Assembly (NCBI RefSeq): GCF_017349355.1
Contig: NZ_JAFMPM010000007.1
Location: 186,001 to 250,000, forward strand
DNA length: 64,000 bases
Origin: Thiothrix fructosivorans
Lineage (GTDB): Bacteria > Pseudomonadota > Gammaproteobacteria > Thiotrichales > Thiotrichaceae
Direction of reading: 5' to 3'
Below the pieces are notes generated by a model that saw nothing but the letters and a program-made list of their open reading frames with translations, was not told where the DNA came from and did not search any database. Shown one piece after another: positions 10,558 to 20,201 of this stretch. A program made the translations under genes and the position numbers. Position 1 is the first letter of the stretch; every line of letters begins with the position of its first letter.

Positions 10558-12197
10558 GTAACTGAACAGTCCCCCCTTACCCAAACGCACTAAATTTGCG
10601 ACACTCCCCCGATGACCCAACAACTGAAAGACCACAGCCTCAAACAGCTTAACAGCCAGTACCTTGCCAAGCTCACGCCGGAGGAACTGCTGCACCTGTC
10701 GACCAAGTTGTTGCATGACCTGAAAGAAGCGCGGGAACAGATCAACCAAAACTCCAACAACTCCTCCAAACCACCCAGCAGCGGTTTCCCGTGGGAAACG
10801 TCACCCAAAACGGTGGCTTTGCCCGAAACAGAAGGGGTGGGTGCAGCCAGAGGAAAGCCAACCCCGGAACCAGAAGCTGTGGCGGGCACAAAGCCAGCCC
10901 AACCAGCCAAACGCAAAGCGGGTAAACAACCCGGCGCACCGGGTTATGGTCGGGTATGGCATCCGCCCATCAATGCAGACGAACACCATTACCCCAGCCG
11001 ATGTGAAGCCTGTGGCAGGTCCCTGGATGCGGCTGTCTCCCGTATTTATACCGCCTATGACAGTGTGGACATCCAGTTTGGCACGGATGGGAACCCCGGA
11101 CTGACCGTCATCACCACCCGCCACCACCTTCACGATAGCGTATGCACCTGCGGTCATGTGAGCCGCCATATCCCGCATCGCCAAGCTCCCGACCCGTTAT
11201 ACCCGGAGGTTGATGTGGGCGAGTGGCGGCTGATTGGGGGCAATCTGGCGGCACTTATTGTCCACCTACGGCTGCGCTCACGCTTGTCACTGCGTGGCAC
11301 ACAAGAACTGTTGCGGGAGGTGTTGGGCATTCCCCTAAGTGTCGGGGTGTTGCAGCAATGTTTTGAGGAAGCAGCCGCGAGTGCTTCTCCATTGGAAGAT
11401 GCCTTGGTGGAAGGGCTGTTGGCAGAAGCCACCGCTGACGGCGGGGTGCTGTATATTGATGAAACCTCTTGGAAAGAGCGTGGCGAAGCCCTGTGGCTAT
11501 GGACATTCGTCACCACCCTCAGCGTTTGTTTCTACGTAGGGCAGCGCACCATTGAAATGCTCGACAACGTGATTAGCCCCCACTTTGGGGGCTGGCTGAT
11601 GAGTGATGGCTATGCCGCTTACCGCCACCACCCCAAACGCTTGCGTTGCTGGGCGCACCTGATCCGCAAAGCCCGTGGGCTGGCAGAATCACTGGACAAA
11701 GACGGGCGGACGTTTGGCAACTTCACCCTCGCTTGGCTGAGGGTATTACAGGACGACATTTACGCTTGGCGGGCAGCAGGCGGCACGGTGGGGACGCAAA
11801 CCGACGTGATCCGTCAACGCCATCAGGCAAAACTCCTGGAATTCAGGGCATTATGCTTGATCCATGCCGTATCTGCCCATGACAAGACGGCGGCACTGGC
11901 GAAAGAGTTCATCAATGATTGGGATGCCATTTTCCGAATCCTTGACCACCCGTGGCTTCCCTTGACCAATAATGAGGCTGAGCGGGCGTTGCGCCATTGG
12001 GTGATCCTGCGCAAAACCAACCATGGCACAAAGAGTGCTACGGGGAGCCGTGCGTTTGCCATGCTGGCCAGCATCATCGGTACTTGCCGCAAACGTGGAC
12101 AGTCTGCCTTGGCTTATCTTGCCAGTGTTATTACCGCTGCCCGCGCTGGCTTTGCCCTGCCCGCTTTACCGCAAGGGGTGGGGATGTGATCAATTAC
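10558..12197 (+). mobile_element. IS66-family insertion sequence, copy 1 (inside CRISPR repeat 31)
   Basis: A complete element of 1640 bp. Its left end reads GTAACTGAACAG and the reverse complement of its right end reads GTAATTGATCAC, forming the imperfect terminal inverted repeats. It is flanked by an 8-bp target duplication CTCCCGGC (10550-10557 and 12198-12205), the size typical of IS66. It carries one gene, the transposase, with no tnpA/tnpB accessory genes, which fits the ISBst12-like subgroup. The inferred transposase is identical to that of the second copy at 28205-29844, and the bases I compared at the ends are also the same, so movement was recent. Confidence 0.97.
10612..12189 (+). 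CDS. IS66-family transposase (TnpC-type)
   Basis: 525-aa DDE transposase. Visible parts: an N-terminal coiled coil and a QNSNNSSKPPSS linker typical of IS66; a zinc-binding region with RCEACG and CTCGH; then the DDE core with the first Asp in YIDETSWKERG, the second in LMSDGYAAY and the Glu in LTNNEAERALR. It fills nearly the whole element and reads in the same direction as the CRISPR array. No frameshift or stop is present, so it should be active. It is identical in sequence to the transposase at 28213-29790. Confidence 0.97.
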   Translation: MTQQLKDHSLKQLNSQYLAKLTPEELLHLSTKLLHDLKEAREQINQNSNNSSKPPSSGFPWETSPKTVALPETEGVGAARGKPTPEPEAVAGTKPAQPAKRKAGKQPGAPGYGRVWHPPINADEHHYPSRCEACGRSLDAAVSRIYTAYDSVDIQFGTDGNPGLTVITTRHHLHDSVCTCGHVSRHIPHRQAPDPLYPEVDVGEWRLIGGNLAALIVHLRLRSRLSLRGTQELLREVLGIPLSVGVLQQCFEEAAASASPLEDALVEGLLAEATADGGVLYIDETSWKERGEALWLWTFVTTLSVCFYVGQRTIEMLDNVISPHFGGWLMSDGYAAYRHHPKRLRCWAHLIRKARGLAESLDKDGRTFGNFTLAWLRVLQDDIYAWRAAGGTVGTQTDVIRQRHQAKLLEFRALCLIHAVSAHDKTAALAKEFINDWDAIFRILDHPWLPLTNNEAERALRHWVILRKTNHGTKSATGSRAFAMLASIIGTCRKRGQSALAYLASVITAARAGFALPALPQGVGM

Positions 12198-15100
12198 CTC
12201 CCGGCTTTATTAGTCGGGAGTGGATTGAAACATCGGGCATGTATTCATCATTGACCAGCGTACCGCATTCTCCCGGCTTTATTAGTCGGGAGTGGATTGA
12301 AACATACAGCTTTCCTGCAATCTCTGCGCCATTGGCTATTCTCCCGGCTTTATTAGTCGGGAGTGGATTGAAACATTGGCTGTAATTGCGTTAGCCGCAA
12401 TTTTATCAGTAGATTCTCCCGGCTTTATTAGTCGGGAGTGGATTGAAACCCAAGATTAATTGCCACCATTATCCGACCCTCTTAATTCTCCCGGCTTTAT
12501 TAGTCGGGAGTGGATTGAAACGCCGAATACCGTCTTGGATGTCCTGAAAAATTTATTCTCCCGGCTTTATTAGTCGGGAGTGGATTGAAACCTGCGCGTG
12601 ATCATTTCGGGCAGCGGTTTTCCCATTCTCCCGGCTTTATTAGTCGGGAGTGGATTGAAACAGATGGTCTATTACCGCCGCAAGGCAGTATCTGTCATTC
12701 TCCCGGCTTTATTAGTCGGGAGTGGATTGAAACATCCAGCAGGATCACACCGCATTCGACCATACCATTCTCCCGGCTTTATTAGTCGGGAGTGGATTGA
12801 AACTTCTGTAATTACTCTGTCATTACCTGTCATTACATTCTCCCGGCTTTATTAGTCGGGAGTGGATTGAAACGGCATCAAGAGTTTCATCACTCAAGCG
12901 CTCAAGCTGATTCTCCCGGCTTTATTAGTCGGGAGTGGATTGAAACACTAGCCTTTACATATACGTAACTTAATACTAAATATTCTCCCGGCTTTATTAG
13001 TCGGGAGTGGATTGAAACATACGGTAACTGGGGAACTAACGCCTGCCCCGCGATTCTCCCGGCTTTATTAGTCGGGAGTGGATTGAAACAACACTTGACC
13101 GTCTGTGCCAGCACTGCCAGCGGATTCTCCCGGCTTTATTAGTCGGGAGTGGATTGAAACGGTGAGCAATGCGGACTTGGTGCGGTCGGTTAGCAATTCT
13201 CCCGGCTTTATTAGTCGGGAGTGGATTGAAACCGTCTACGCCGCCAGATTGACGACTCGCACGCCGAATTCTCCCGGCTTTATTAGTCGGGAGTGGATTG
13301 AAACTTGCACCAGTTGCACGAGGATTGACTGGCGCGACTCATTCTCCCGGCTTTATTAGTCGGGAGTGGATTGAAACATGACCCCTGCCGACCTGTTTGC
13401 TGGCGCATCCAACATTCTCCCGGCTTTATTAGTCGGGAGTGGATTGAAACCCATATTGTAATGGCATTTGATCACTACATGGATATTCTCCCGGCTTTAT
13501 TAGTCGGGAGTGGATTGAAACCAGATCATGGGCAATAACCACGCCGCTTGTGGGTAATTCTCCCGGCTTTATTAGTCGGGAGTGGATTGAAACTTGCCTT
13601 CCCTTGAGAATGAAGCGGATACGGCGGGATTCTCCCGGCTTTATTAGTCGGGAGTGGATTGAAACCCGACTACATCACCCACCGCACAAAAGAGGGCGAT
13701 TCTCCCGGCTTTATTAGTCGGGAGTGGATTGAAACAACTACTAAGCCGGAGCAATACCATGACACCTACAGCATTCTCCCGGCTTTATTAGTCGGGAGTG
13801 GATTGAAACCGCCTCCATTTGCATGTGGGGCCAGAAACCCAGATATTCTCCCGGCTTTATTAGTCGGGAGTGGATTGAAACATGATAGCCTGTCTCCTTC
13901 AAGTTGTAGGCTGTTGTATTCTCCCGGCTTTATTAGTCGGGAGTGGATTGAAACCTTCAAGGTCGCCATTGGCGCGGCAACCTGTTCCAATTCTCCCGGC
14001 TTTATTAGTCGGGAGTGGATTGAAACTCTGCCAACTGATTGGGGTTGTCTATTCCCCTCATTCTCCCGGCTTTATTAGTCGGGAGTGGATTGAAACTCGC
14101 TAGCGGTGTCACCGTTGGCATTGTAGAGGCGCATTCTCCCGGCTTTATTAGTCGGGAGTGGATTGAAACGCATATCTCTCTGCTAGCCGTTCCGCCTCTG
14201 CTATTCTCCCGGCTTTATTAGTCGGGAGTGGATTGAAACCCAAGTCTTAGTGCGTCCAGCAAAAGCAAAGCAATATTCTCCCGGCTTTATTAGTCGGGAG
14301 TGGATTGAAACCTATGTGGAGTATATAGAAGGCTCAGGAACAATAATTCTCCCGGCTTTATTAGTCGGGAGTGGATTGAAACTTAACTTATTAAAGTTCC
14401 AGCCTATACCGGGTGACATTCTCCCGGCTTTATTAGTCGGGAGTGGATTGAAACAAGCGTGCAACGGAGTGGATGAAAAGCGAAGTTGTTCTCCCGGCTT
14501 TATTAGTCGGGAGTGGATTGAAACCTCTTGGCATAGTTGCGGCAATTGTTAATGAATGTTCTCCCGGCTTTATTAGTCGGGAGTGGATTGAAACCCACCG
14601 TGAAATAAACGAAGCCCTTTAGATCGAAATTCTCCCGGCTTTATTAGTCGGGAGTGGATTGAAACGTAAGAGTTTTAAACCTGTGGCGGCGGATAAAATC
14701 GTTCTCCCGGCTTTATTAGTCGGGAGTGGATTGAAACCAGTAGCGGCAATCCCACGAAATCCCCCGAAGAATTCTCCCGGCTTTATTAGTCGGGAGTGGA
14801 TTGAAACACCGAAATTCCAACGCCTCCGATGTAATGACCTTTTCTCCCGGCTTTATTAGTCGGGAGTGGATTGAAACCCCGAATACGCCATGACCGACGA
14901 CGGGGTAGGGCATTTTCTCCCGGCTTTATTAGTCGGGAGTGGATTGAAACCCTGAGTGGTTAGCAGAAGTTCCAGTCGCGGTGCATTCTCCCGGCTTTAT
15001 TAGTCGGGAGTGGATTGAAACTTTAAACCACAATGAGGACTAACAACATGGTAGGTTTCTCCCGGCTTTATTAGTCGGGAGTGGATTGAAACCCTTTAAC

Positions 15101-15520
15101 TGAGAGGACTACAACGATGAACCGCGATTCTCCCGGCTTTATTAGTCGGGAGTGGATTGAAACACGAGTAGCAGTGATGGTTACTTTGTCATACGGCTTT
15201 CTCCCGGCTTTATTAGTCGGGAGTGGATTGAAACTGAAACCAGTGGCATGACAACTCAACGGCTGCGATTTCTCCCGGCTTTATTAGTCGGGAGTGGATT
15301 GAAACACGCTGGTAATCATTGATACCGCTGGCAGGGAATCATTCTCCCGGCTTTATTAGTCGGGAGTGGATTGAAACTTTGGCTATAACCTTTGCGTCAT
15401 CGAACTCAGTAGATTCTCCCGGCTTTATTAGTCGGGAGTGGATTGAAACTGCTGACTGATGCAGGATGGGAAGACTACTGCGAATTCTCCCGGCTTTATT
15501 AGTCGGGAGTGGATTGAAAC
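12198..15520 (+). CRISPR. CRISPR array, leader-distal part (rest of repeat 31 + 46 full repeats)
   Basis: Continues the array interrupted by IS66. The last 34 bp of repeat 31 are at 12198-12231. Full repeats follow from 12267 to the last at 15484-15520, giving 46 spacers of about 33-38 bp. With the left part the array has 77 repeats and 76 spacers. Repeat sequence is the same as in the left part, except that the first base, normally A, is G or T in several distal copies (14488, 14558, 14701, 14841, 14914, 15056, 15198 and 15269). Distal decay fits the older end of an array. These 46 spacers are separated from the leader promoter by the IS. Confidence 0.98.
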
Positions 15521-15567
15521 ACCAGCGATAACCGAATTTCCTGCAAAACGCCCCATCCTCATTTATT

Positions 15568-17907
15568 TTACGCAGGAGCGAGGTTTAAACCCTTGCGTTT
15601 GCTTTTCGTGGCTTTCGCAGCAGGTTTACTCGGAATTCGGGTTTGATAACGGTCATGGTAACGGTAATCCATCGCTTCTTCCTGCGATTTAACCATCAGA
15701 AAACCCACTACGTTTTGGCGAACGCGCCGCAATTGTTCGATTACCGTTATCAAGCGTTTACGATTAATATGGTCTTCGTCCGCCACGATCACAGTAGCTT
15801 CTGCCATTGAAGACAAATAAATAGCATCCGCAAAACCAGCCGTCGGTGGACCATCAATAATAATACTATCAAAGTGTTTGGTCGCAAGGTTCAACAACTG
15901 CGCCATTGCAGGGCTAGACACCATCCGCACCGGATCAGAAATCAACGTACCTGCCGTAATCAAATACAAGCCTTTCACTTCGCGAGAAGGGTGCGTCACT
16001 CCCGCAATATCGACTTCACCGCTCAAGAAATTGCTTAAACCGCGTGCATTCGGCAAACCTAATTTGGTGTGCACGGAGGGACGACGCAAATCCGCATCAA
16101 TCAGCAAAACTTTCAAGCCTTGCTGGGCTTGGCTCAAGGCAATGTTCACCGCCGAAGTGGATTTACCTTCAGCGGGATTAACGCTGGTAATCAACGTCAC
16201 ACGCGGCGCCATCCCACCCGGTAACACAAAGCGTAAGTTAGCCGTCATGACCCGATACGATTCGGCTAACAACGACCCCGCATCACGCACCGTCGCCAGT
16301 GCCAGATTACTTTCCGATAAATGCCGCACATGCGGAATCGTACCTAATATCGGCAAACCGCTGAGCGCTTGCAATTCTGTCACCGATGCCACGCCTTGAT
16401 TCAGGGTTTCGCGCAATAATGCTGCTCCAACGCCCAACATCAAACCGACCAACCCACCCAAAATCAGATTCAAAGCTTTTTTCGGGCGAAAAATATTATT
16501 ATCCGGCGCTGCCGCATCCACTACACGAATATTGCTGCTGGTAACATTGGAAGCAACACTCACTTCCTTCATGCGCTGCAATAAACCATCGTACAAATTA
16601 CGGCTGGTTTCCACTTCACGCTTGAGTGCATTATATTCAATGCTACGATCACGTAAATCGACTAATTCGCCTTTATAGCTCTCTACTTCTGCCCGCAAAT
16701 CATCTTCCAACTTCTTCGCGGAAATATAATCAGCTTGCCGAATAGTCGCATCTTCCGCTTGTAAGGACTGTTTCAAACCACCCATTTCACGGTTTAACTG
16801 TCCACGCACTTCATCAATACGTTCTTGCAAACTCACCATATCGGGGAAAGCGGGTTTAAAGAGCTTAAGCTTTTCGCGGTATTCTGCTTCCAATGTGGCC
16901 AGATTTTGCTTCAGGCTTTCCACCACGGGGCTATTTAGCACTGCATGGGCATTGGTACGTTTACGTCCTTGAATCATTTGGCTTTCTGCTTGAATACGTG
17001 CCCGTTCAGCCTCGCCTAACGCAGAATACAACTCGTCTAATTTGCGTTCTTGACTCGACTGACTATTATTGACTTCCAGAATATTATTTTGCTTAGCGTA
17101 CTCAATTAATTTTGCCTCCTGTAAAGTCAACCGCTGCCGCGCTTTTTCCATTTCTTGCTCTAGAAATTCTTTCGCATAGGTATCCGTTTCACTTTGGGAA
17201 CTGATATTATCCTTGATAAACGCATTCACCAATGCATTCACAACATCAGCCGACAATACCGGATCAGGACTTTCATAAAACACTTTAACCAAATGCGTTT
17301 TTTCAATCGGCTCTACATACAAATGCTGAGAAAATAGGTCGGTATAATCCGCTGCTTCAGTGACTGTCTCAATCTTCGCTGGCAACAAAGGGGCAATCAA
17401 TCCCTTGATAATGACTTTGAATGAACTCAATAAATTAAACGGTTCTGGACGTTCAAACAAACGGGTCTTTAAATCTAGCCCATCAATCACTTGTGCCGCT
17501 AACTTACGGCTTTTCAATTGCTCGTATTGCGTGCGGAAAAACGGGTCTTGCTCACCCATGTCTGGCGAAGCACTGCTCACCGTCCCAAAATTAACGACCT
17601 GCATACCCTCTTTTTCGATTTGGATCGTCGCACCCGCCCGGTATGTCGGTGGTGTTGTCCACGTCACATACGCGGTTAAGAGTAAAATAGACAGGGCGGT
17701 TAATAACAGCGTCCATTTTTGTCGCAGCAAACGCCGCCAAATATCCTCAAGCGTCAACGCATGAGGAGTAACCCCCATTACGGGCGCAGCAAAATACGGG
17801 GTAGGTACGCTGGCATGTAGGGGAGAATTCGTGACACTTTTTTTACTATTAACGGTTAACATAATTCTCTGCTGGAGATAATTGTTAGTATGGCTTTCAT
17901 TCTCCAC
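15568..17907 (-). CDS. Polysaccharide biosynthesis tyrosine autokinase (Wzc/GNVR type)
   Basis: 779-aa inner-membrane co-polymerase and BY-kinase that controls polysaccharide chain length and export. Order: cytoplasmic N-terminus; membrane segment about 65-83; a long periplasmic Wzz region with coiled coils; a GNVR-like segment (REVETSRNLYDGLLQRM); a second membrane segment (LILGGLVGLMLGVGAALL); and the kinase domain. The kinase has Walker A PAEGKST (about 578-584), A' LLIDADLRRP (about 601-610) and Walker B SIIIDGPP (about 681-688). A tyrosine cluster, Tyr748, Tyr750 and Tyr754, lies near the C-terminus where such kinases autophosphorylate. The listed start is GTG; the in-frame ATG 15 codons later is possible, as neither has a clear ribosome-binding site. 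It diverges from three sugar genes. Confidence 0.93.
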   Translation of the reverse strand: MENESHTNNYLQQRIMLTVNSKKSVTNSPLHASVPTPYFAAPVMGVTPHALTLEDIWRRLLRQKWTLLLTALSILLLTAYVTWTTPPTYRAGATIQIEKEGMQVVNFGTVSSASPDMGEQDPFFRTQYEQLKSRKLAAQVIDGLDLKTRLFERPEPFNLLSSFKVIIKGLIAPLLPAKIETVTEAADYTDLFSQHLYVEPIEKTHLVKVFYESPDPVLSADVVNALVNAFIKDNISSQSETDTYAKEFLEQEMEKARQRLTLQEAKLIEYAKQNNILEVNNSQSSQERKLDELYSALGEAERARIQAESQMIQGRKRTNAHAVLNSPVVESLKQNLATLEAEYREKLKLFKPAFPDMVSLQERIDEVRGQLNREMGGLKQSLQAEDATIRQADYISAKKLEDDLRAEVESYKGELVDLRDRSIEYNALKREVETSRNLYDGLLQRMKEVSVASNVTSSNIRVVDAAAPDNNIFRPKKALNLILGGLVGLMLGVGAALLRETLNQGVASVTELQALSGLPILGTIPHVRHLSESNLALATVRDAGSLLAESYRVMTANLRFVLPGGMAPRVTLITSVNPAEGKSTSAVNIALSQAQQGLKVLLIDADLRRPSVHTKLGLPNARGLSNFLSGEVDIAGVTHPSREVKGLYLITAGTLISDPVRMVSSPAMAQLLNLATKHFDSIIIDGPPTAGFADAIYLSSMAEATVIVADEDHINRKRLITVIEQLRRVRQNVVGFLMVKSQEEAMDYRYHDRYQTRIPSKPAAKATKSKRKGLNLAPA

Positions 17908-18051
17908 CAGCCACCGCCAGACCGCAAAGTTTAGCCTGCATTCGCGGAGGTTTTCTAGATAAGCGGATGTATCCTACCGTCGGTCTGCCGACACTAGCGT
18001 GTCTTTTCGCAAAACCATACAAATAGTGGATCATAAAAACAAAGACCCCTG

Positions 18052-19056
18052 TTGAACATGAGCATAACCATTACAACGGAGCACTCACCCACCTCAGTGG
18101 CGGTTGTGAGCGACATTTTTTCCAGCGCAACCTTTCGAGCCATTCTTGCCCGCGAATTTCGCTTGGAAGCCGTCAACGTGCTCATGCAAACGGATCAACA
18201 AACCTTTACTATTCCTGCGTTTCGCCGCACCACTATTCTCGGTAAACAAACCCTCATCATCGGTGCAGGTTTCGATAAAACAGGCGTCATACCTGACATC
18301 ACGGTAGCGCAATATCCGCGTGTTATTGAGCAATTGACGCAAGCATTAGCAGCGACCAGCGTACGCTCCTTAGAAATCCGTACTACCATCCCCATTACTT
18401 GCCTGCCAGACACGGCGGATAAAGTGGAACTCAATATTGATATTGCACCCTCTGCCGAAGCGCTCTGGCATACGTTATCGGGCAACACCCGTAAAAACAT
18501 CCGCCGCCCACTCAAGCAAGGATTTACCTCGGTGATCGGCTTGAACGCGCAATTGTTGGAAGAGTTTTATCAGTTGTATCGCGTGAGCCTGCACGATATT
18601 GGCAGCCTCCCGCATTCCAAACAATTTTTTCAAGATTTAACTACTCAGTGCGCCGCGCACATCGAAATTTTCGTGGGGTATATGGATGGTATTCCCGTGG
18701 TCTCCTCCGTCAACTTTGTGAATACAGATGAAGTATACGGCGCATGGTCAGGCATCCACACTGCTTACAAAAAGCATAACGTGTTCCTCGCCATGCTCTG
18801 GCAAATCGTTGAATATTGTAGCGCAAGTGGGCGTAAAACTTACAACCTAGGGCGCTCTTCCGCAGGCAGTAATCCCCACCAATTCAAGCTCAAACTCGCC
18901 ACCCGCACCCACAAAATTTACTACTACACCATCGCGATTCAACCACCCCAAAAAGCACGTGCGGGGGTGCAAGATGCTGCGTCGTGGTTGATTCGCAACA
19001 CGCCCGAAATAGTCATGGATGGCTTATCTCGCGCCCTGCTCCACAAATTTTATTGA
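18052..19056 (+). CDS. FemAB/GNAT-like protein of a polysaccharide cluster
   Basis: 334-aa cytoplasmic protein with the two-part acyltransferase layout of FemAB-like GNAT proteins. The recognisable part is the C-terminal half: LSGNTRKNIRRPLKQGF, then a beta-rich segment with VSSVNFVNTDEVYGAWSG, then YNLGRSSAGSNPHQFKLKL. Relatives are found in exopolysaccharide and PEP-CTERM/exosortase gene clusters, where their substrate is not settled. No exosortase or PEP-CTERM gene is seen here. The listed start is TTG; an in-frame ATG at 18058 is equally likely. It precedes a glycosyltransferase gene by 8 bp, suggesting an operon. Confidence 0.75.
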   Translation: MNMSITITTEHSPTSVAVVSDIFSSATFRAILAREFRLEAVNVLMQTDQQTFTIPAFRRTTILGKQTLIIGAGFDKTGVIPDITVAQYPRVIEQLTQALAATSVRSLEIRTTIPITCLPDTADKVELNIDIAPSAEALWHTLSGNTRKNIRRPLKQGFTSVIGLNAQLLEEFYQLYRVSLHDIGSLPHSKQFFQDLTTQCAAHIEIFVGYMDGIPVVSSVNFVNTDEVYGAWSGIHTAYKKHNVFLAMLWQIVEYCSASGRKTYNLGRSSAGSNPHQFKLKLATRTHKIYYYTIAIQPPQKARAGVQDAASWLIRNTPEIVMDGLSRALLHKFY

Positions 19057-19064
19057 AGCACACC

Positions 19065-20201
19065 ATGAAAGATACTCGCTTAAAAATTCTGGAAGTTTGC
19101 ACCGTCAGCAGTTCAGCCTACGCACTGGTTTTCCACCGGGCGCAAGCGTTAAATCAACGCCATGCGGGACAAATGCGCGTTGACGTCTTGTGCAGCGCGG
19201 GTGATGAAGTCGCCCTGATGCAGGCTCAAGGCATGAATGTAATCGTAGAAACGCTGCACCGCAGTTTAAATCCTTTGCAATTACTGCGTTCTGCATGGAA
19301 TTTGCGCCGTGCCATTAAGCAAGGTGGCTACGATGCTGTACACCTGCACTTTGGCGTACCGGGGTTAGTGGGGCGTTTCCTTGCGTTTTTCGATCATAAA
19401 ACCGTGTGGATTTATCAAAGCCACGGTTACAGCATTGCTGACAATACCAGCCCATTGGCACGCAAAGCCTATATCCTGATCGAAAAGCTGCTAAAAAAAA
19501 CCGTGCGCTATTCGCTGTTCCAGTTGCTTGAAGACATGGTATTAGCACGTGAACACCACCTGCTCGATGCTGAACAAATGGTCTTTTTGGGCAACGGCAT
19601 AGATATGCGCCGCTTTGTACCGGACTTTACCGCACGCCAAACCCCCACCACGTTTGGCATGGTAGCGCGGTTTGAACCCATCAAAAACCATGCTTTACTG
19701 CTGGATGCTGTGGAATTGCTGACCAAACAAACCCGTGATTTCAGGGTAAAATTGATTGGGCAAGGGCATTTAAAAGCCAACGTACAGGCAAATATTCAAC
19801 AAAAAGGGCTGCACGATGTCGTCGAAATTGTCGAATACAGCAACGACATGCCCGCATTTTACCAAAGCATTGATGTCGGCGTACTCACCTCGTTTGCGGA
19901 AGGCATCCCGCGTGCATTGATCGAACCGATGGCATCCGGCAAACCCGTCATCTGCACCGATGTCAAAGGCAGTCGCGAAGCGATTATTGATCAGCAAACC
20001 GGCTTCAAAACGCCGATTGATTCCCCGCAAGCCCTTGCCGATCAGATGCTCTGGTACATCCAACACCCTGAACAACGTCTAGCAATGGGCAAAGCCGCTC
20101 GCGAACACGCCGTCAAACACTTTGCCGAAACCCGCATCCTCGACATTCTCAGCGACATCTACCTCACCTGCCACACGTCTCCTGTAGGAGCAACGGCATG
20201 A
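19065..20201 (+). CDS. Glycosyltransferase family 4 protein
   Basis: 378-aa GT-B glycosyltransferase that likely adds a sugar to a lipid-linked polysaccharide precursor on the inner membrane face. The N-terminal domain opens with LKILEVCTVSSSAYALVFHR; the GT1/GT4 C-terminal domain has GMVARFEPIKNHALLLDA and the donor-binding SFAEGIPRALIEPMASGKPVICTD. The ATG at 19065 was chosen because it lies just after the previous stop codon at 19054-19056; upstream starts would overlap that gene widely. The 3' end overlaps the deacetylase gene by 4 bp (ATGA), which indicates translational coupling. Confidence 0.9.
   Translation: MKDTRLKILEVCTVSSSAYALVFHRAQALNQRHAGQMRVDVLCSAGDEVALMQAQGMNVIVETLHRSLNPLQLLRSAWNLRRAIKQGGYDAVHLHFGVPGLVGRFLAFFDHKTVWIYQSHGYSIADNTSPLARKAYILIEKLLKKTVRYSLFQLLEDMVLAREHHLLDAEQMVFLGNGIDMRRFVPDFTARQTPTTFGMVARFEPIKNHALLLDAVELLTKQTRDFRVKLIGQGHLKANVQANIQQKGLHDVVEIVEYSNDMPAFYQSIDVGVLTSFAEGIPRALIEPMASGKPVICTDVKGSREAIIDQQTGFKTPIDSPQALADQMLWYIQHPEQRLAMGKAAREHAVKHFAETRILDILSDIYLTCHTSPVGATA

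Noticed and set aside
8457-15692. Many short open frames on both strands within the CRISPR array, with recurring text such as SPGFISREWIET or NPLPTNKAGR
   Set aside because: They are translations of the CRISPR repeat and differ only in the spacer-encoded parts; none has a ribosome-binding site.
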